Of a DNA stretch of 64,000 nucleotides, positions 1 through 7,191 are shown piece by piece (within the stretch, counting starts at the first letter, position 1; every line of letters starts with the position of its first letter). A program made the position numbers and the translations under genes. This DNA comes from Demequina subtropica (GTDB taxonomy: Bacteria; Actinomycetota; Actinomycetes; Actinomycetales; Demequinaceae). Where the stretch lies: NCBI RefSeq assembly GCF_000971235.1, contig NZ_BBMB01000009.1, positions 1-64,000 on the forward strand, written 5' to 3'. The notes below the pieces were generated by a model, which saw only the letters and a list, made by a program, of their open reading frames with translations, had not been told where the DNA came from and did not search any database.

Positions 1-107
1 AAGGAGGCTCCTGCGCAGAAAGGACCATCGTGACGATCCATGTGGAGAGAGGCCGCCGGCCCGCGTGTCGGCGAAGCCGCCTGCTAGGCCGGTGGGAGAG
101 TCGCCCC

Positions 108-905
108 GTGATTACGCGACTTCGTGCAGTAACGCTTGCCGCCATCGCCGGCGCAGTCCTCCCACTCACGGCCTGCATGCCCGCCGAGCTCGGTCTCGGC
201 GCCGCACCTGAAACATCACAGACCGCGACCGCGTCCGACGCTGCGGTCACGGTGGCCGTGTCCGAGGCTGTCACGATCGCTGCTGTCGGGGAGTGGCCCG
301 CCGACCAGGAGGGTTACGTGTTCTCTGTGGAGCCGCAGGGTGGTGCTGAGGAGTGGCTGGCGCAGGAGTGGCCGGAGTTGTGGGAGATCGGTGTGAGGTC
401 GATCGTGATGGCTCCGGGGACGAAGTATCCCGAGTACGAGTACCCCCAGATCCTCGTACGGTATATCGACGGTGTGCGCTACGAGGGCACCGAGGAGGCC
501 CCCCTGGGGCTCACCCAGGGTGACGACGTCCCCGGTGAGGTCATGTACGTGTTCGGCGACATGGCTGGTATGGCCGCCGTCGAGCATGGCGAGGGAAAGT
601 ACCGCGTCGTGCTGTTCCCCTCCGGGAAGGACAAGGACCTCTTCCGCATCGAGATCCGCCGTTCTGGACAGGTCAACACGGTCTTGTCGTACGCGGGGCT
701 CGGGTACGGCGAGTACCACACGTACGCGTCTACCGAGGAGGCTCTGGCGGATATCCGTGACGGAATCCCTGTTGGCGACGGCCGCGTCCTGGATCCCGCC
801 GAACTGTCCTCGATCCGGTTCGAGAACTACCAGAACTCTGGCACTGACTACGCCGTTGACGTGCGCACTTGGGACGTCGTCCCTGTGTTCGACCTGACAG
901 GCTGA
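108..905 (+). CDS. Lipoprotein of unknown function
   Basis: The predicted product of about 265 residues begins with a short signal peptide ending in a lipobox (LPLTAC), so it should be exported and lipid-anchored. I chose the GTG at 108 because GGAGAG lies 9 bases upstream and it leaves a normal signal peptide; a GTG at 30 also has an AAAGGA upstream but would add a 26-residue Arg-rich extension. The mature part is acidic and shows no motif I recognise. Its base composition looks less GC-rich than genes after 5 kb, and it sits on the integrase side of tRNA-Phe, so it is probably cargo of the integrated element. The function is unknown. Confidence 0.75.
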   Translation: MITRLRAVTLAAIAGAVLPLTACMPAELGLGAAPETSQTATASDAAVTVAVSEAVTIAAVGEWPADQEGYVFSVEPQGGAEEWLAQEWPELWEIGVRSIVMAPGTKYPEYEYPQILVRYIDGVRYEGTEEAPLGLTQGDDVPGEVMYVFGDMAGMAAVEHGEGKYRVVLFPSGKDKDLFRIEIRRSGQVNTVLSYAGLGYGEYHTYASTEEALADIRDGIPVGDGRVLDPAELSSIRFENYQNSGTDYAVDVRTWDVVPVFDLTG

Positions 906-985
906 AACCTCTTCTCGCGCTACTGTCGGGCAAACTTTTTCGCTGGTGTGGATACCCTTCGGCTGAACTGTTGAAGGGAGGCGAG

Positions 986-1075
986 ATGCCTAAGGTTCCT
1001 GCGGGCAAGATCGCCTGCCGAGACAAGGAGCTGTGCCGCGGCGCGGCATGGCATGAGCCGCCTCGCAGGACCTGA
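986..1075 (+). CDS. Possible small 29-residue protein
   Basis: A 29-codon frame has a good AAGGGAGG ribosome site 5 bases before its ATG and a TANNNT-like box (TACCCT) about 30 bases upstream, which suggests it could be expressed. The peptide is basic and contains two cysteines; I recognise no family. It lies in the otherwise geneless stretch 906-1220 between the lipoprotein and an IS remnant. It could equally be a decayed fragment. Confidence 0.3.
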   Translation: MPKVPAGKIACRDKELCRGAAWHEPPRRT

Positions 1076-1220
1076 CCGCATTCGAAGTCGCGCAGCGCGG
1101 CTGCCACAGGATTGCCGGATCATCAGGCGGCCGCCCTCCTCGAAGTGAGCCCTCCGACACAAACCCCGTCGCAGCCGCCCGGCCGACCCGCAAGGGCCCG
1201 GGGAGCCTGACCCGCTTCCG

Positions 1221-1461
1221 TGGACACCTGATCTGAGGCGATGATCGTCTTGGAAGGGAGTTCCACGAATGCCCGCACCGAAGTCGCCGGAGTTCCTGCG
1301 TCGAGCATTGGACCTCGTCGCGCAGGGTGAACCTGTCGCGGCGACCGCCCGCAATCTCGGGATCAGCGAGTCGTGTCTGCGTCGTTGGATGGCTCAGGAC
1401 GAGATCGACCGTGGCGACCGTGAAGGCCTGACCAGCGCTGAGAAGCGTGAGCTGGTCGAGC
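1221..1461 (+). mobile_element. Truncated IS3-type element, left end only
   Basis: A TGGACACCTG-type terminus at about 1221 is followed by the start of an IS3-style orfA at 1269. The element stops where a second IS begins at 1462. No continuation of it is visible beyond 2765, so the right part is deleted rather than merely interrupted. The exact left boundary is inferred. Confidence 0.5.
1269..1461 (+). pseudogene. Truncated IS3-family transposase OrfA
   Basis: The first 64 codons encode a typical IS3 OrfA helix-turn-helix (residues about 5-45, with ARNLGISESCLRRW) that recognises IS ends. An AAGGGAG ribosome site precedes the ATG. At codon 65 the frame runs into the terminal repeat of the next IS, so the leucine zipper and the link to OrfB are lost. 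It cannot make a working transposase. Confidence 0.75.
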
Positions 1462-1485
1462 TGAATCGGCCTGAGTTTCGTTCCG
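1462..1485. repeat. IS3 left terminal inverted repeat
   Basis: This 24-bp end (TGAATCGGCC...) is the exact reverse complement of 2742-2765 and marks one boundary of the element. Confidence 0.9.
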
Positions 1486-1486
1486 C

Positions 1487-2410
1487 TCAGTTTCTTTGTC
1501 CGACAGACGCCACTTGGGCGGCTGCGAGGTCAGCGTAGTACTCGGCTTCGACCTCCTCGGGAGTGCGCATGCCGAGTTCGCCATGGAGTCGCTGGTTGTT
1601 CCACCACCACACGTACTCGAGGGTCGCGAGCTCGACCTGCTCGACGGTCCGCCACGGGCCGCGCTGGCGGATCAGCTCGGTCTTGTAGAGGTTGTTGATC
1701 GCCTCGGCGAGCGCGTTGTCGTATGAGTCGCCCACGGTTCCCGTCGACGGCTTCGCGCCGAGCTCGACGACGCGGTCGGTGTAGACCATCGCCATGTAGT
1801 TCGACCCGTGGTCCGAGTGGTGCGTCAGCCCGCTGAGGTCTCCACCGGCGTCCCACGCCGCCATGTCGAGCGCCTGCAACGGCAGGATCTCTGCCTTGAG
1901 CGTCGACGCGACGTTCCAGCCCACGATCCTGCGTGAGAAGACGTCGGTGACGAACGCGACGTAAGCGAAGCCAGACCACGTCGCGACGTACGTGATGTCA
2001 GCCACCCACAACTGTCGTGGCCCTGGCGCATGGAAGTGGCGCTTCACCAGGTCCTTCGGCATCACGGCCTTCGGGTCGGACTTCGTGGTGAAGACCCGCT
2101 TGGACTTCTTCACCCCGCGCACGCCGGCGAGCCGCATGAGCCGCTCGGTCTGATCCCGCCCGATGTCCCAGCCCTGGCGGCGCATCAGTGCGTGCATCTT
2201 CCGACGGCCATAGACGCCGTAGTTCTCCGCGTGCAGGCGAGCGACCTCGGGAACGAGCAGGTCGTCGCGCAGCGCACGAGCGGACGGCGTCCTGCTCTTC
2301 GCGGCACGGTAGCCGCGAGAGGTGAGGAATCCCTGGACTGCTGGGCGCAGGACCCGGCAGATGGGCTCGACCCCGAAACGATCCTTGTGCTCGTCGATGA
2401 AGCGGATCAT
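1487..2410 (-). CDS. IS3-family transposase OrfB (DDE integrase)
   Basis: The OrfB part has the HTH_21 region and an rve integrase core with the DDE residues visible in VADITYV, HHSDHGSNY and the Glu of NALAEAIN. It catalyses strand transfer of the IS. The open frame continues upstream to 2581, overlapping orfA in the -1 frame, so the active protein is normally an OrfAB frameshift fusion. The coordinates given start at the first internal ATG (2410), just after the orfA stop. I could not point to a canonical slippery heptamer. Confidence 0.85.
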   Translation of the reverse strand: MIRFIDEHKDRFGVEPICRVLRPAVQGFLTSRGYRAAKSRTPSARALRDDLLVPEVARLHAENYGVYGRRKMHALMRRQGWDIGRDQTERLMRLAGVRGVKKSKRVFTTKSDPKAVMPKDLVKRHFHAPGPRQLWVADITYVATWSGFAYVAFVTDVFSRRIVGWNVASTLKAEILPLQALDMAAWDAGGDLSGLTHHSDHGSNYMAMVYTDRVVELGAKPSTGTVGDSYDNALAEAINNLYKTELIRQRGPWRTVEQVELATLEYVWWWNNQRLHGELGMRTPEEVEAEYYADLAAAQVASVGQRN

Positions 2411-2415
2411 CTCGG

Positions 2416-2718
2416 TCAGGGGCGGTCGAGCTCCTTCGCGAAGAACACGCTCGCAGCCTTGAGGATCTCGTTGGCCTTGCGCAGTTCGGCGTTCTCGCGC
2501 TTGAGGCGCTTGATCTCCGCCGCGGCCTCGCTGACGCCTCCGACCTTGCCGCCCGCGTTGGCCTCCATCTGGCGATGCCACAGGCGAAGCGTCTCGGGAC
2601 TCATCCCGAGCATCCCGGCCACGTGCCGCGTCGCATTGGTCAAGTTCGGGTGATCCGGCAACGCTTCGGCGAGCATCCTCAGGGCGCGCTCACGCATTTC
2701 CGGGGTGTAACGAGTCAT
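2416..2718 (-). CDS. IS3-family transposase OrfA
   Basis: The 100-residue product has the HTH_Tnp_1 fold (residues about 1-50, starting MTRYTPEMRERALRML) and a C-terminal leucine-zipper-like helix that binds the terminal repeats and dimerises. AAGGA lies 8 bases before the ATG at 2718. The frame overlaps the extended orfB frame by -1, the usual arrangement for making OrfAB. Confidence 0.85.
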   Translation of the reverse strand: MTRYTPEMRERALRMLAEALPDHPNLTNATRHVAGMLGMSPETLRLWHRQMEANAGGKVGGVSEAAAEIKRLKRENAELRKANEILKAASVFFAKELDRP

Positions 2719-2741
2719 GGGTTCCATCCTTGTCGATAGGA

Positions 2742-2765
2742 CGGAACGAAACTCAGGCCGATTCA
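2742..2765. repeat. IS3 right terminal inverted repeat
   Basis: This 24-bp end (...GGCCGATTCA) pairs exactly with 1462-1485. It lies just upstream of orfA. Confidence 0.9.
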
Positions 2766-2837
2766 CATCTCTGCCTTTCTGAAGGACCACAAATCTGTAG
2801 CGTGTGCCTGAAGGTAGCACAAGCGCCTAACATCTAG

Positions 2838-2843
2838 TAGCCT
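2838..2843 (+). promoter_or_regulatory. Leaderless -10 box for the XRE regulator
   Basis: TAGCCT ends 6 bases before the ATG at 2850. No ribosome site is present, which fits leaderless transcription. Confidence 0.45.
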
Positions 2844-2849
2844 GTGGGC

Positions 2850-3518
2850 ATGGAGATCCTGAGCTACTCCGAAGCGGTGGGCCGCTTCGTGCGTGAATAC
2901 CGACACGCACACGGGTTGACGATGGATGCGGTTGCAAGAGCGGGTCATAGTTTTGGGGCGACTTGGAGCCTCTCGAGCATCCAGAGCATCGAGGCGGGCA
3001 AGGCATCGCCGACAGTGCCGACCCTCCTCACGCTCGCACTCGCGCTCGGTTCGTTGACGGGTGAGCCGCTCAAGCTGACGGACCTCTTCGGAGCCGCTGA
3101 GGCCTTGGCGCATCCCATGCTCGGAACCGACTCGGTGCCACGCGAGTGGGTTGAGCGAGCGCTCGGAGGGGATCCTGTCCTGCCTCCGGGGCGCGAGACT
3201 CGTGCGGCTGAGGCGGCTGAGGCGGCTGAGGCGGCGGGGCGAACGCGGGCCTTTCCTTTCCTGGACGTGGAGAGGATCACGTATGGGGAACTTGCCCAAC
3301 TCTCCAGCCCGGCCGTGAGCCAGGCCGAGTACCGTGCGGGTCGGCAGCTTGGAGTGCAACCCGGGCGTGTGCAGGAAGTGGCCCGGGCGCTGTGGGGCAG
3401 GTCGCTCGATGACGAATCTGCTCGTCGCGCTGGAGAAGGAGCTTCGCCTCAGAAGCGTGGCAGGGCGACCCGGCGCCTTCTTGAGGAGCTTGGTGCGGCG
3501 CTTGAGGGTGAGGCCTGA
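2850..3518 (+). CDS. XRE-type HTH protein of an integrative element
   Basis: The N-terminal 60 residues form a Cro/C1-type helix-turn-helix (LTMDAVARAG ... LSSIQSIEAG). The C-terminal part is basic and may contain a second DNA-binding segment. A 9-bp triplication near 3209 encodes an AEAAEAAEAA linker. The ATG at 2850 suits the leaderless box; a GTG at 2844 is also in frame. The stop codon abuts the integrase start, so the pair is an operon, and the protein probably controls integration or excision of the element. The exact role is inferred. Confidence 0.7.
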   Translation: MEILSYSEAVGRFVREYRHAHGLTMDAVARAGHSFGATWSLSSIQSIEAGKASPTVPTLLTLALALGSLTGEPLKLTDLFGAAEALAHPMLGTDSVPREWVERALGGDPVLPPGRETRAAEAAEAAEAAGRTRAFPFLDVERITYGELAQLSSPAVSQAEYRAGRQLGVQPGRVQEVARALWGRSLDDESARRAGEGASPQKRGRATRRLLEELGAALEGEA

Positions 3519-4670
3519 GTGGCGCGTCCTCGTACTCAGATCGGCACGTACGGCACGATCAGCACCATTCAGGTCGGCGATGGGAAATGGCGGTCTCGCG
3601 CCCGCTACAGGTTCCCCGACGGGAAGTCTCGTCAGGTGGAGCGCTTTGCGCCAAGCCGCGCGAAAGCCGAGGCTGCGCTGCGCAGCGCCCTCCTCACGAT
3701 TGACGTCGAGCGCGGCGGCGGTCTGAAGTCCTCGACGAGCTTGCGCGAGTTGGGCGCGATGTTCCTGCAGGCGAAGCGCGAGGCGGGCCGCGCGGAAGGC
3801 ACGCTTGAGACCTATGGCTACGCGGTAAACGCGCACATCGTCACCAGCCTCGGTGATCTCTCCGTGGCGGAAGCGAAGCCCGAGCGGCTGCAGTGATTCC
3901 TAAGCCGGGTGGAGCGAGAGTCCGGGCACGGCGCAGCCAAGAACTGCAAGTCGTCGCTCTCGGGCATGCTCGGCCTCGCGGTGCGCAACGGCGCCATCGC
4001 GGCGAATCCCGTCAGGGAGATGGAGCGCATCTCTCGGCCGAAGGGCGCGAAGAAGGGGAGCAAGGCAATTCCGCTCGACGAGCTGCCCGCGTTCATGGAT
4101 AGGGTTCGTGCCGACGTTGAACTGCAGCGAAGCGACACCGTCGAGTTGGTGGAGTTCATGCTGGCATCTGGCTGGCGAGTGGCGGAGGTCTGCGCGCTCG
4201 ATGTCTCATCGGTCGACTTCGCGGCCGGCACGGCATGCATCGATGCCATCAGCGTCCGAGTCGCTGGCAAGGGCATGGTCAGGCAATCGCATGCGAAGAC
4301 CGAGAAGTCTGCTCGCACCACCAAGCTGCCTCAGGCGACGATGGACCTCCTGGCACGTCGTCACGAGCGCCTGGGGGAGTACACATCGCTGCTCTTCCCG
4401 ACTCCCCTGATGCGGATGCGCGACCCAGGGAATGTTCAGCGCGCGATCCGGGAGCGACGGGGCGAGCTCGGCTACTCCGACCTGTCTACGCACTCGTTCC
4501 GCAAGACCTGCGCCACGATCCTCGACAGGGCAGGCCTGTCTGCAACCGAGATCGCCGACTACCTCGGCCACGAGAACCCATCCCTCACTCAGGACGTCTA
4601 CATGAACACCGTCAAGGGCTCGACCCGGGCCGCGGAGATCACGTCCGAGCGCCTCGCTGGCCTCATCTGA
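3519..4670 (+). pseudogene. Tyrosine integrase interrupted by a TGA codon
   Basis: Two pieces in the same frame, 3519-3893 and 3897-4670, read as one phage-type integrase if the TGA at 3894-3896 is ignored. The arm-binding and core-binding domains lie before about residue 170. The catalytic domain shows R (SGWRVAEV), HxxR (HSFRKT), GHE (LGHENP) and the nucleophile Y (DVYMNT). Related integrases read RLQRFL at this point, so TGA is most simply a CGA-to-TGA transition. The gene starts with GTG directly after the XRE stop and ends 79 bp from the 3' end of tRNA-Phe, its probable attachment target. It is inactive unless the stop is read through. Confidence 0.85.
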
Positions 4671-4710
4671 CTGAAATGAAAGTGCGGGGTAAACGCGGGG
4701 TGCCCGACTG

Positions 4711-4746
4711 AAAAAAAGCGAAAAGCCCCTGCCTTAGCAGGGGCTT
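4711..4746. terminator. Bidirectional terminator between integrase and tRNA-Phe
   Basis: A 10-bp stem (AAGCCCCTGC / GCAGGGGCTT) with a 4-base loop is followed on the minus strand by a T-rich tract. It should end the tRNA operon, and probably integrase transcripts too. Confidence 0.8.
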
Positions 4747-4748
4747 CG

Positions 4749-4821
4749 TGGCTCCGACGGGCGTCGATCCCGTGACCTCACGATTTTCAGTCGTGCGCTC
4801 TACCAACTGAGCTACAGAGCC
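4749..4821 (-). tRNA. tRNA-Phe (GAA)
   Basis: A 73-nt cloverleaf folds with acceptor GGCTCTG/CGGAGCC (one G-T pair) and anticodon loop CTGAAAA on a CACGA/TCGTG stem. CCA is not encoded. Its 3' end faces the integrase, which makes it the likely attachment site of the element to the left. Confidence 0.95.
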
Positions 4822-4853
4822 TTGGCGCAGGGGCGTCCCCCCACTGAGACGAA

Positions 4854-4875
4854 AGCCCCTCCGTGAGAAGGGGCT
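4854..4875. terminator. Hairpin between tRNA-Phe and tRNA-Asp
   Basis: AGCCCCT and AGGGGCT form a 7-bp stem with an 8-base loop in the spacer. It may be a processing hairpin in the tRNA precursor rather than a terminator, because tRNA-Phe lies downstream. Confidence 0.4.
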
Positions 4876-4884
4876 CGCGCAACG

Positions 4885-4958
4885 CGACCCTGACGGGACT
4901 TGAACCCGCGACCTCCGCCGTGACAGGGCGGCGCGCTAACCAACTGCGCTACAGGGCC
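4885..4958 (-). tRNA. tRNA-Asp (GTC)
   Basis: A 74-nt cloverleaf has acceptor GGCCCTG/CAGGGTC and anticodon loop CTGTCAC on a CCGCC/GGCGG stem. CCA is not encoded. It is the middle gene of the Glu-Asp-Phe cluster. Confidence 0.95.
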
Positions 4959-5020
4959 TTGATCTCGCTAGAGACGCGAGCAAGACGTATGAAGTTTAGT
5001 ACATCCTGAGCCTGGCTCCG

Positions 5021-5093
5021 TACCCCCAACGGGATTCGAACCCGTGCTACCGCCGTGAAAGGGCGGCGTCCTAGGCCGCTAGACGATGAGGGC
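5021..5093 (-). tRNA. tRNA-Glu (TTC)
   Basis: A 73-nt cloverleaf has anticodon loop CTTTCAC on a CCGCC/GGCGG stem and a G-U first acceptor pair. It is the first gene of the minus-strand Glu-Asp-Phe tRNA cluster, with about 62-bp spacers, and probably shares one promoter. Confidence 0.95.
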
Positions 5094-5133
5094 TCGCTTC
5101 CACGCTTGGAAACCTTGCGCCGAGGCGTAGAAA

Positions 5134-5139
5134 ACTATA
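5134..5139 (-). promoter_or_regulatory. Possible -10 box of the tRNA operon
   Basis: TATAGT on the minus strand lies about 40 bases upstream of tRNA-Glu in an unusually AT-rich patch. I could not find a convincing -35 hexamer. Confidence 0.35.
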
Positions 5140-5231
5140 GGGGTAATGGAGCGAAAAATCCAATCGAGCGTCTGCCAGGCACGATGTGCGACGCGGGTGC
5201 GGCGCGCCAGACGCGTGGGAGCATCGTCTCC

Positions 5232-5582
5232 ATGGTGCAGATGACCCGCGAGGAGTTCGAGAAGGCCGTGGACGATGCGATCGACGCGGTCCCGGACGAG
5301 CTCCTGGACCTCGTCGACAACTGCGTGATCCTCATCGAGGACGAGCCCGAAGGGGACGACAAGGACCTCCTGGGCCTCTACGACGGCGTCGCGCTCACCG
5401 AGCGCGGCGACCTGTGGGGAGGCGAGCTGCCCGACCGCATCCTCATCTACATGAACCCCACGCTCCGCATGTGCGAGGACAAGGACGACGTGCGCGAGGA
5501 GGTGGCGATCACGGTGGTCCACGAGATCGCGCACCACTTCGGGATCGACGACGACCGCCTCCACGAGCTCGGCTGGGACTAA
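5232..5582 (+). CDS. Zincin-like metallopeptidase (PF06262 type)
   Basis: The 116-residue protein ends with HEIAHHFGIDDDRLHELGW, the hallmark of the small possible zinc-metallopeptidase family: H97 and H101 of HExxH plus a downstream acidic or His ligand near residue 106. No signal peptide is seen, so it should be cytosolic. I chose the ATG at 5232, with GGGAG 9 bases upstream; a second ATG at 5241 is possible. The substrate is unknown in this family. The gene is followed by a strong hairpin. Confidence 0.85.
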   Translation: MVQMTREEFEKAVDDAIDAVPDELLDLVDNCVILIEDEPEGDDKDLLGLYDGVALTERGDLWGGELPDRILIYMNPTLRMCEDKDDVREEVAITVVHEIAHHFGIDDDRLHELGWD

Positions 5583-5594
5583 CCCCCCGGACAC

Positions 5595-5639
5595 GACGAT
5601 GCCCGGGCCGCCCCCTGCCGAGGCGACCCGGGCATCGTC
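5595..5639. terminator. Terminator built from an inverted GACGATGC pair
   Basis: GACGATGCCCGGG at 5595-5607 pairs perfectly with CCCGGGCATCGTC at 5627-5639 around a 19-base loop. It lies between the convergent peptidase and permease genes and could serve both. The outer 8 bases are the iterated motif described in the findings. Confidence 0.7.
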
Positions 5640-5645
5640 CCGTTG

Positions 5646-7001
5646 CTAGTCCTCGTCGCCCTCGATGAAGGCGGGGCTCGCGACGGCGTGGGTGCCGGCG
5701 CGCCGGCTGATCCAGCCGAGCCCGTGGTAGATCACCAAGGCGGCGATCGCGCCGAGCGCGATGCCGTTGAAGATCATGTCGCCGGCCGTCGCGGTGAAGT
5801 CCGCGGTGCCGATGATGAGCGCGACGGCCGCCGTGACCAGGTTCACCGGGTTGGTGAAGTCGACCTTGGCCTCGACCCAGATGCGGGCACCCAGGACGGC
5901 GATGAGGCCGAACAGGAGCACCGAGAGCCCGCCGAGGATGCCCAGCGGGATGACGGCGACCATCGCGCCGAACTTGGGCACCAGGCTGAGCAGCAGCGCG
6001 ACCGCGGCCGCGGCCCAGTAGGCGAGGGTCGAGTAGACGCGGGTGGCGGCCATGACGCCGATGTTCTCCGCGTAGGTGGTGGTGCCGGAGCCGCCGCCGA
6101 GGCCGGCGACGATGGTCGCGGCGCCGTCCGCGAGCAGCGCGCGGCCGGTCTCGGGGTCGAGGTCGCGGTCGGTCATCGCGGACACCGACTTGAGGTGGCC
6201 GATGTTCTCCGCGATGAGGATGATCACCACGGGAACGAACGCGACCAGCACGCTGCCGTCGAAGCTGGGGGTGTGGAACTCGGGGATCCCGAACCAGTCG
6301 GCGGCGCCGATGTGGTCGAGCGCGGTCTGGTTGTCGAAGTCCTCGAGCGGCGTGGTCCACTCGCCGCGCAGCGCCGAGAAGACGCCGCCGATGACGGCGC
6401 CGAAGAGGATCGCGACGCGGCTGAGGAAGCCCTTGAACGCGACCATCGCGATGAGCGTCGCGGACAGCGTCACGAGCGCGGTCCACGGGCTCGCCGACCA
6501 CTGGCTCTTCGCGGCGCCCGCGAGGTTGAGACCGATGAGCGCGACCACGGCGCCGGTCACCACCGGCGGCATCGACCGGTCGATCCAGCCCGCGCCGAAG
6601 CGCGCGACCACCAGGCCGACGATCGCGAGCAGGATGCCGGCGAGCAGGATGCCGCCGAGGCCCTTCGAGATGGTGGCGGCGTCGAGCGGCGCGTTCGCGT
6701 TCGTCACGCCCGCGGCCGCGAGCGGGGCGATGAACGCGAAGCTCGAGCCGAGGTAGCTGGGCACGCGGTTGCGCGTGATCGTGAGGAACAGCGCGGTGCC
6801 GAAGGCGCTGAAGAACATCGTGGTCGATGCGGGCATGCCGGTGAGGGCGGGCACCAGCAGCGTGGACCCCATCATCGCGAGCACGTGCTGCGCTCCGATG
6901 CCGAAGGTGCGGGGGTACGTCAGTCGTTCGTCGGGGGCGACGGCCTTGCCGGGTGCGGCGTGCTTGCCGTCCCCGTGCAGCGTCCAGCTGAACATGCTCA
7001 T
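5646..7001 (-). CDS. NCS2-family uracil/xanthine permease
   Basis: The 451-residue protein is strongly hydrophobic with about 14 membrane segments and matches the nucleobase:cation symporter-2 family. The AENIGHL motif near the middle corresponds to the UraA substrate and proton-binding Glu region, and GLGGGSGTTTYAENIG corresponds to the second conserved half-helix. It should import uracil or a related base with a proton. The ATG at 7001 (MSMFSW) has AAGGAG close upstream; an ATG at 6995 has better spacing. A 190-bp gap separates it from galE. Confidence 0.85.
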   Translation of the reverse strand: MSMFSWTLHGDGKHAAPGKAVAPDERLTYPRTFGIGAQHVLAMMGSTLLVPALTGMPASTTMFFSAFGTALFLTITRNRVPSYLGSSFAFIAPLAAAGVTNANAPLDAATISKGLGGILLAGILLAIVGLVVARFGAGWIDRSMPPVVTGAVVALIGLNLAGAAKSQWSASPWTALVTLSATLIAMVAFKGFLSRVAILFGAVIGGVFSALRGEWTTPLEDFDNQTALDHIGAADWFGIPEFHTPSFDGSVLVAFVPVVIILIAENIGHLKSVSAMTDRDLDPETGRALLADGAATIVAGLGGGSGTTTYAENIGVMAATRVYSTLAYWAAAAVALLLSLVPKFGAMVAVIPLGILGGLSVLLFGLIAVLGARIWVEAKVDFTNPVNLVTAAVALIIGTADFTATAGDMIFNGIALGAIAALVIYHGLGWISRRAGTHAVASPAFIEGDED

Positions 7002-7129
7002 GGTTCTCCTTGATGCGGGGGGACTGCCGTGAAACCTAGTCTCTCCGCGCAGGCACGGGCGTGCACAACGATGCCTCCCCTCCCGACAGTGCCAACGGAA
7101 CCTGGGGCGACGCGCCGGCCGGAACCCGC

Positions 7130-7137
7130 GCATCGTC
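7130..7137 (-). repeat. Copy of the iterated GACGATGC motif
   Basis: In the 190-bp gap between the permease start and the galE end, the motif reads GGGACGATGCGCG on the minus strand. I see no other feature in this gap. Confidence 0.5.
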
Positions 7138-7191
7138 CCTTCTCGACGGCGTGTCGCGGCGAGATCCGTGGGGACTGTCCAGGGAGGGGGG

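Larger units (their letters stand above)
1462..2765 (-). mobile_element. IS3-family insertion sequence, apparently complete
   Basis: The 1304-bp element has perfect 24-bp inverted terminal repeats (1462-1485 and 2742-2765) beginning TG and ending CA, as usual for IS3. It carries overlapping orfA and orfB on the minus strand, with orfB in the -1 frame. The flanking triplets (AGC left, CAT right) do not match, so there is no target duplication; the element seems to have taken part in a deletion or recombination after insertion. Confidence 0.9.

Noticed and set aside
30-107. N-terminal extension of the first lipoprotein from a GTG at 30
   Set aside because: It has a possible AAAGGA site, but would place 26 Arg-rich residues before the signal peptide; the GTG at 108 is better.
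2416-2581. Canonical slippery heptamer for the IS3 frameshift
   Set aside because: The frames fit a -1 shift, but no A-rich slippery site is visible in the overlap.
3894-3896. TGA in the integrase as a selenocysteine codon
   Set aside because: Integrases of this type have Arg there, not Cys, and no selenoprotein context is visible; a point mutation is simpler.
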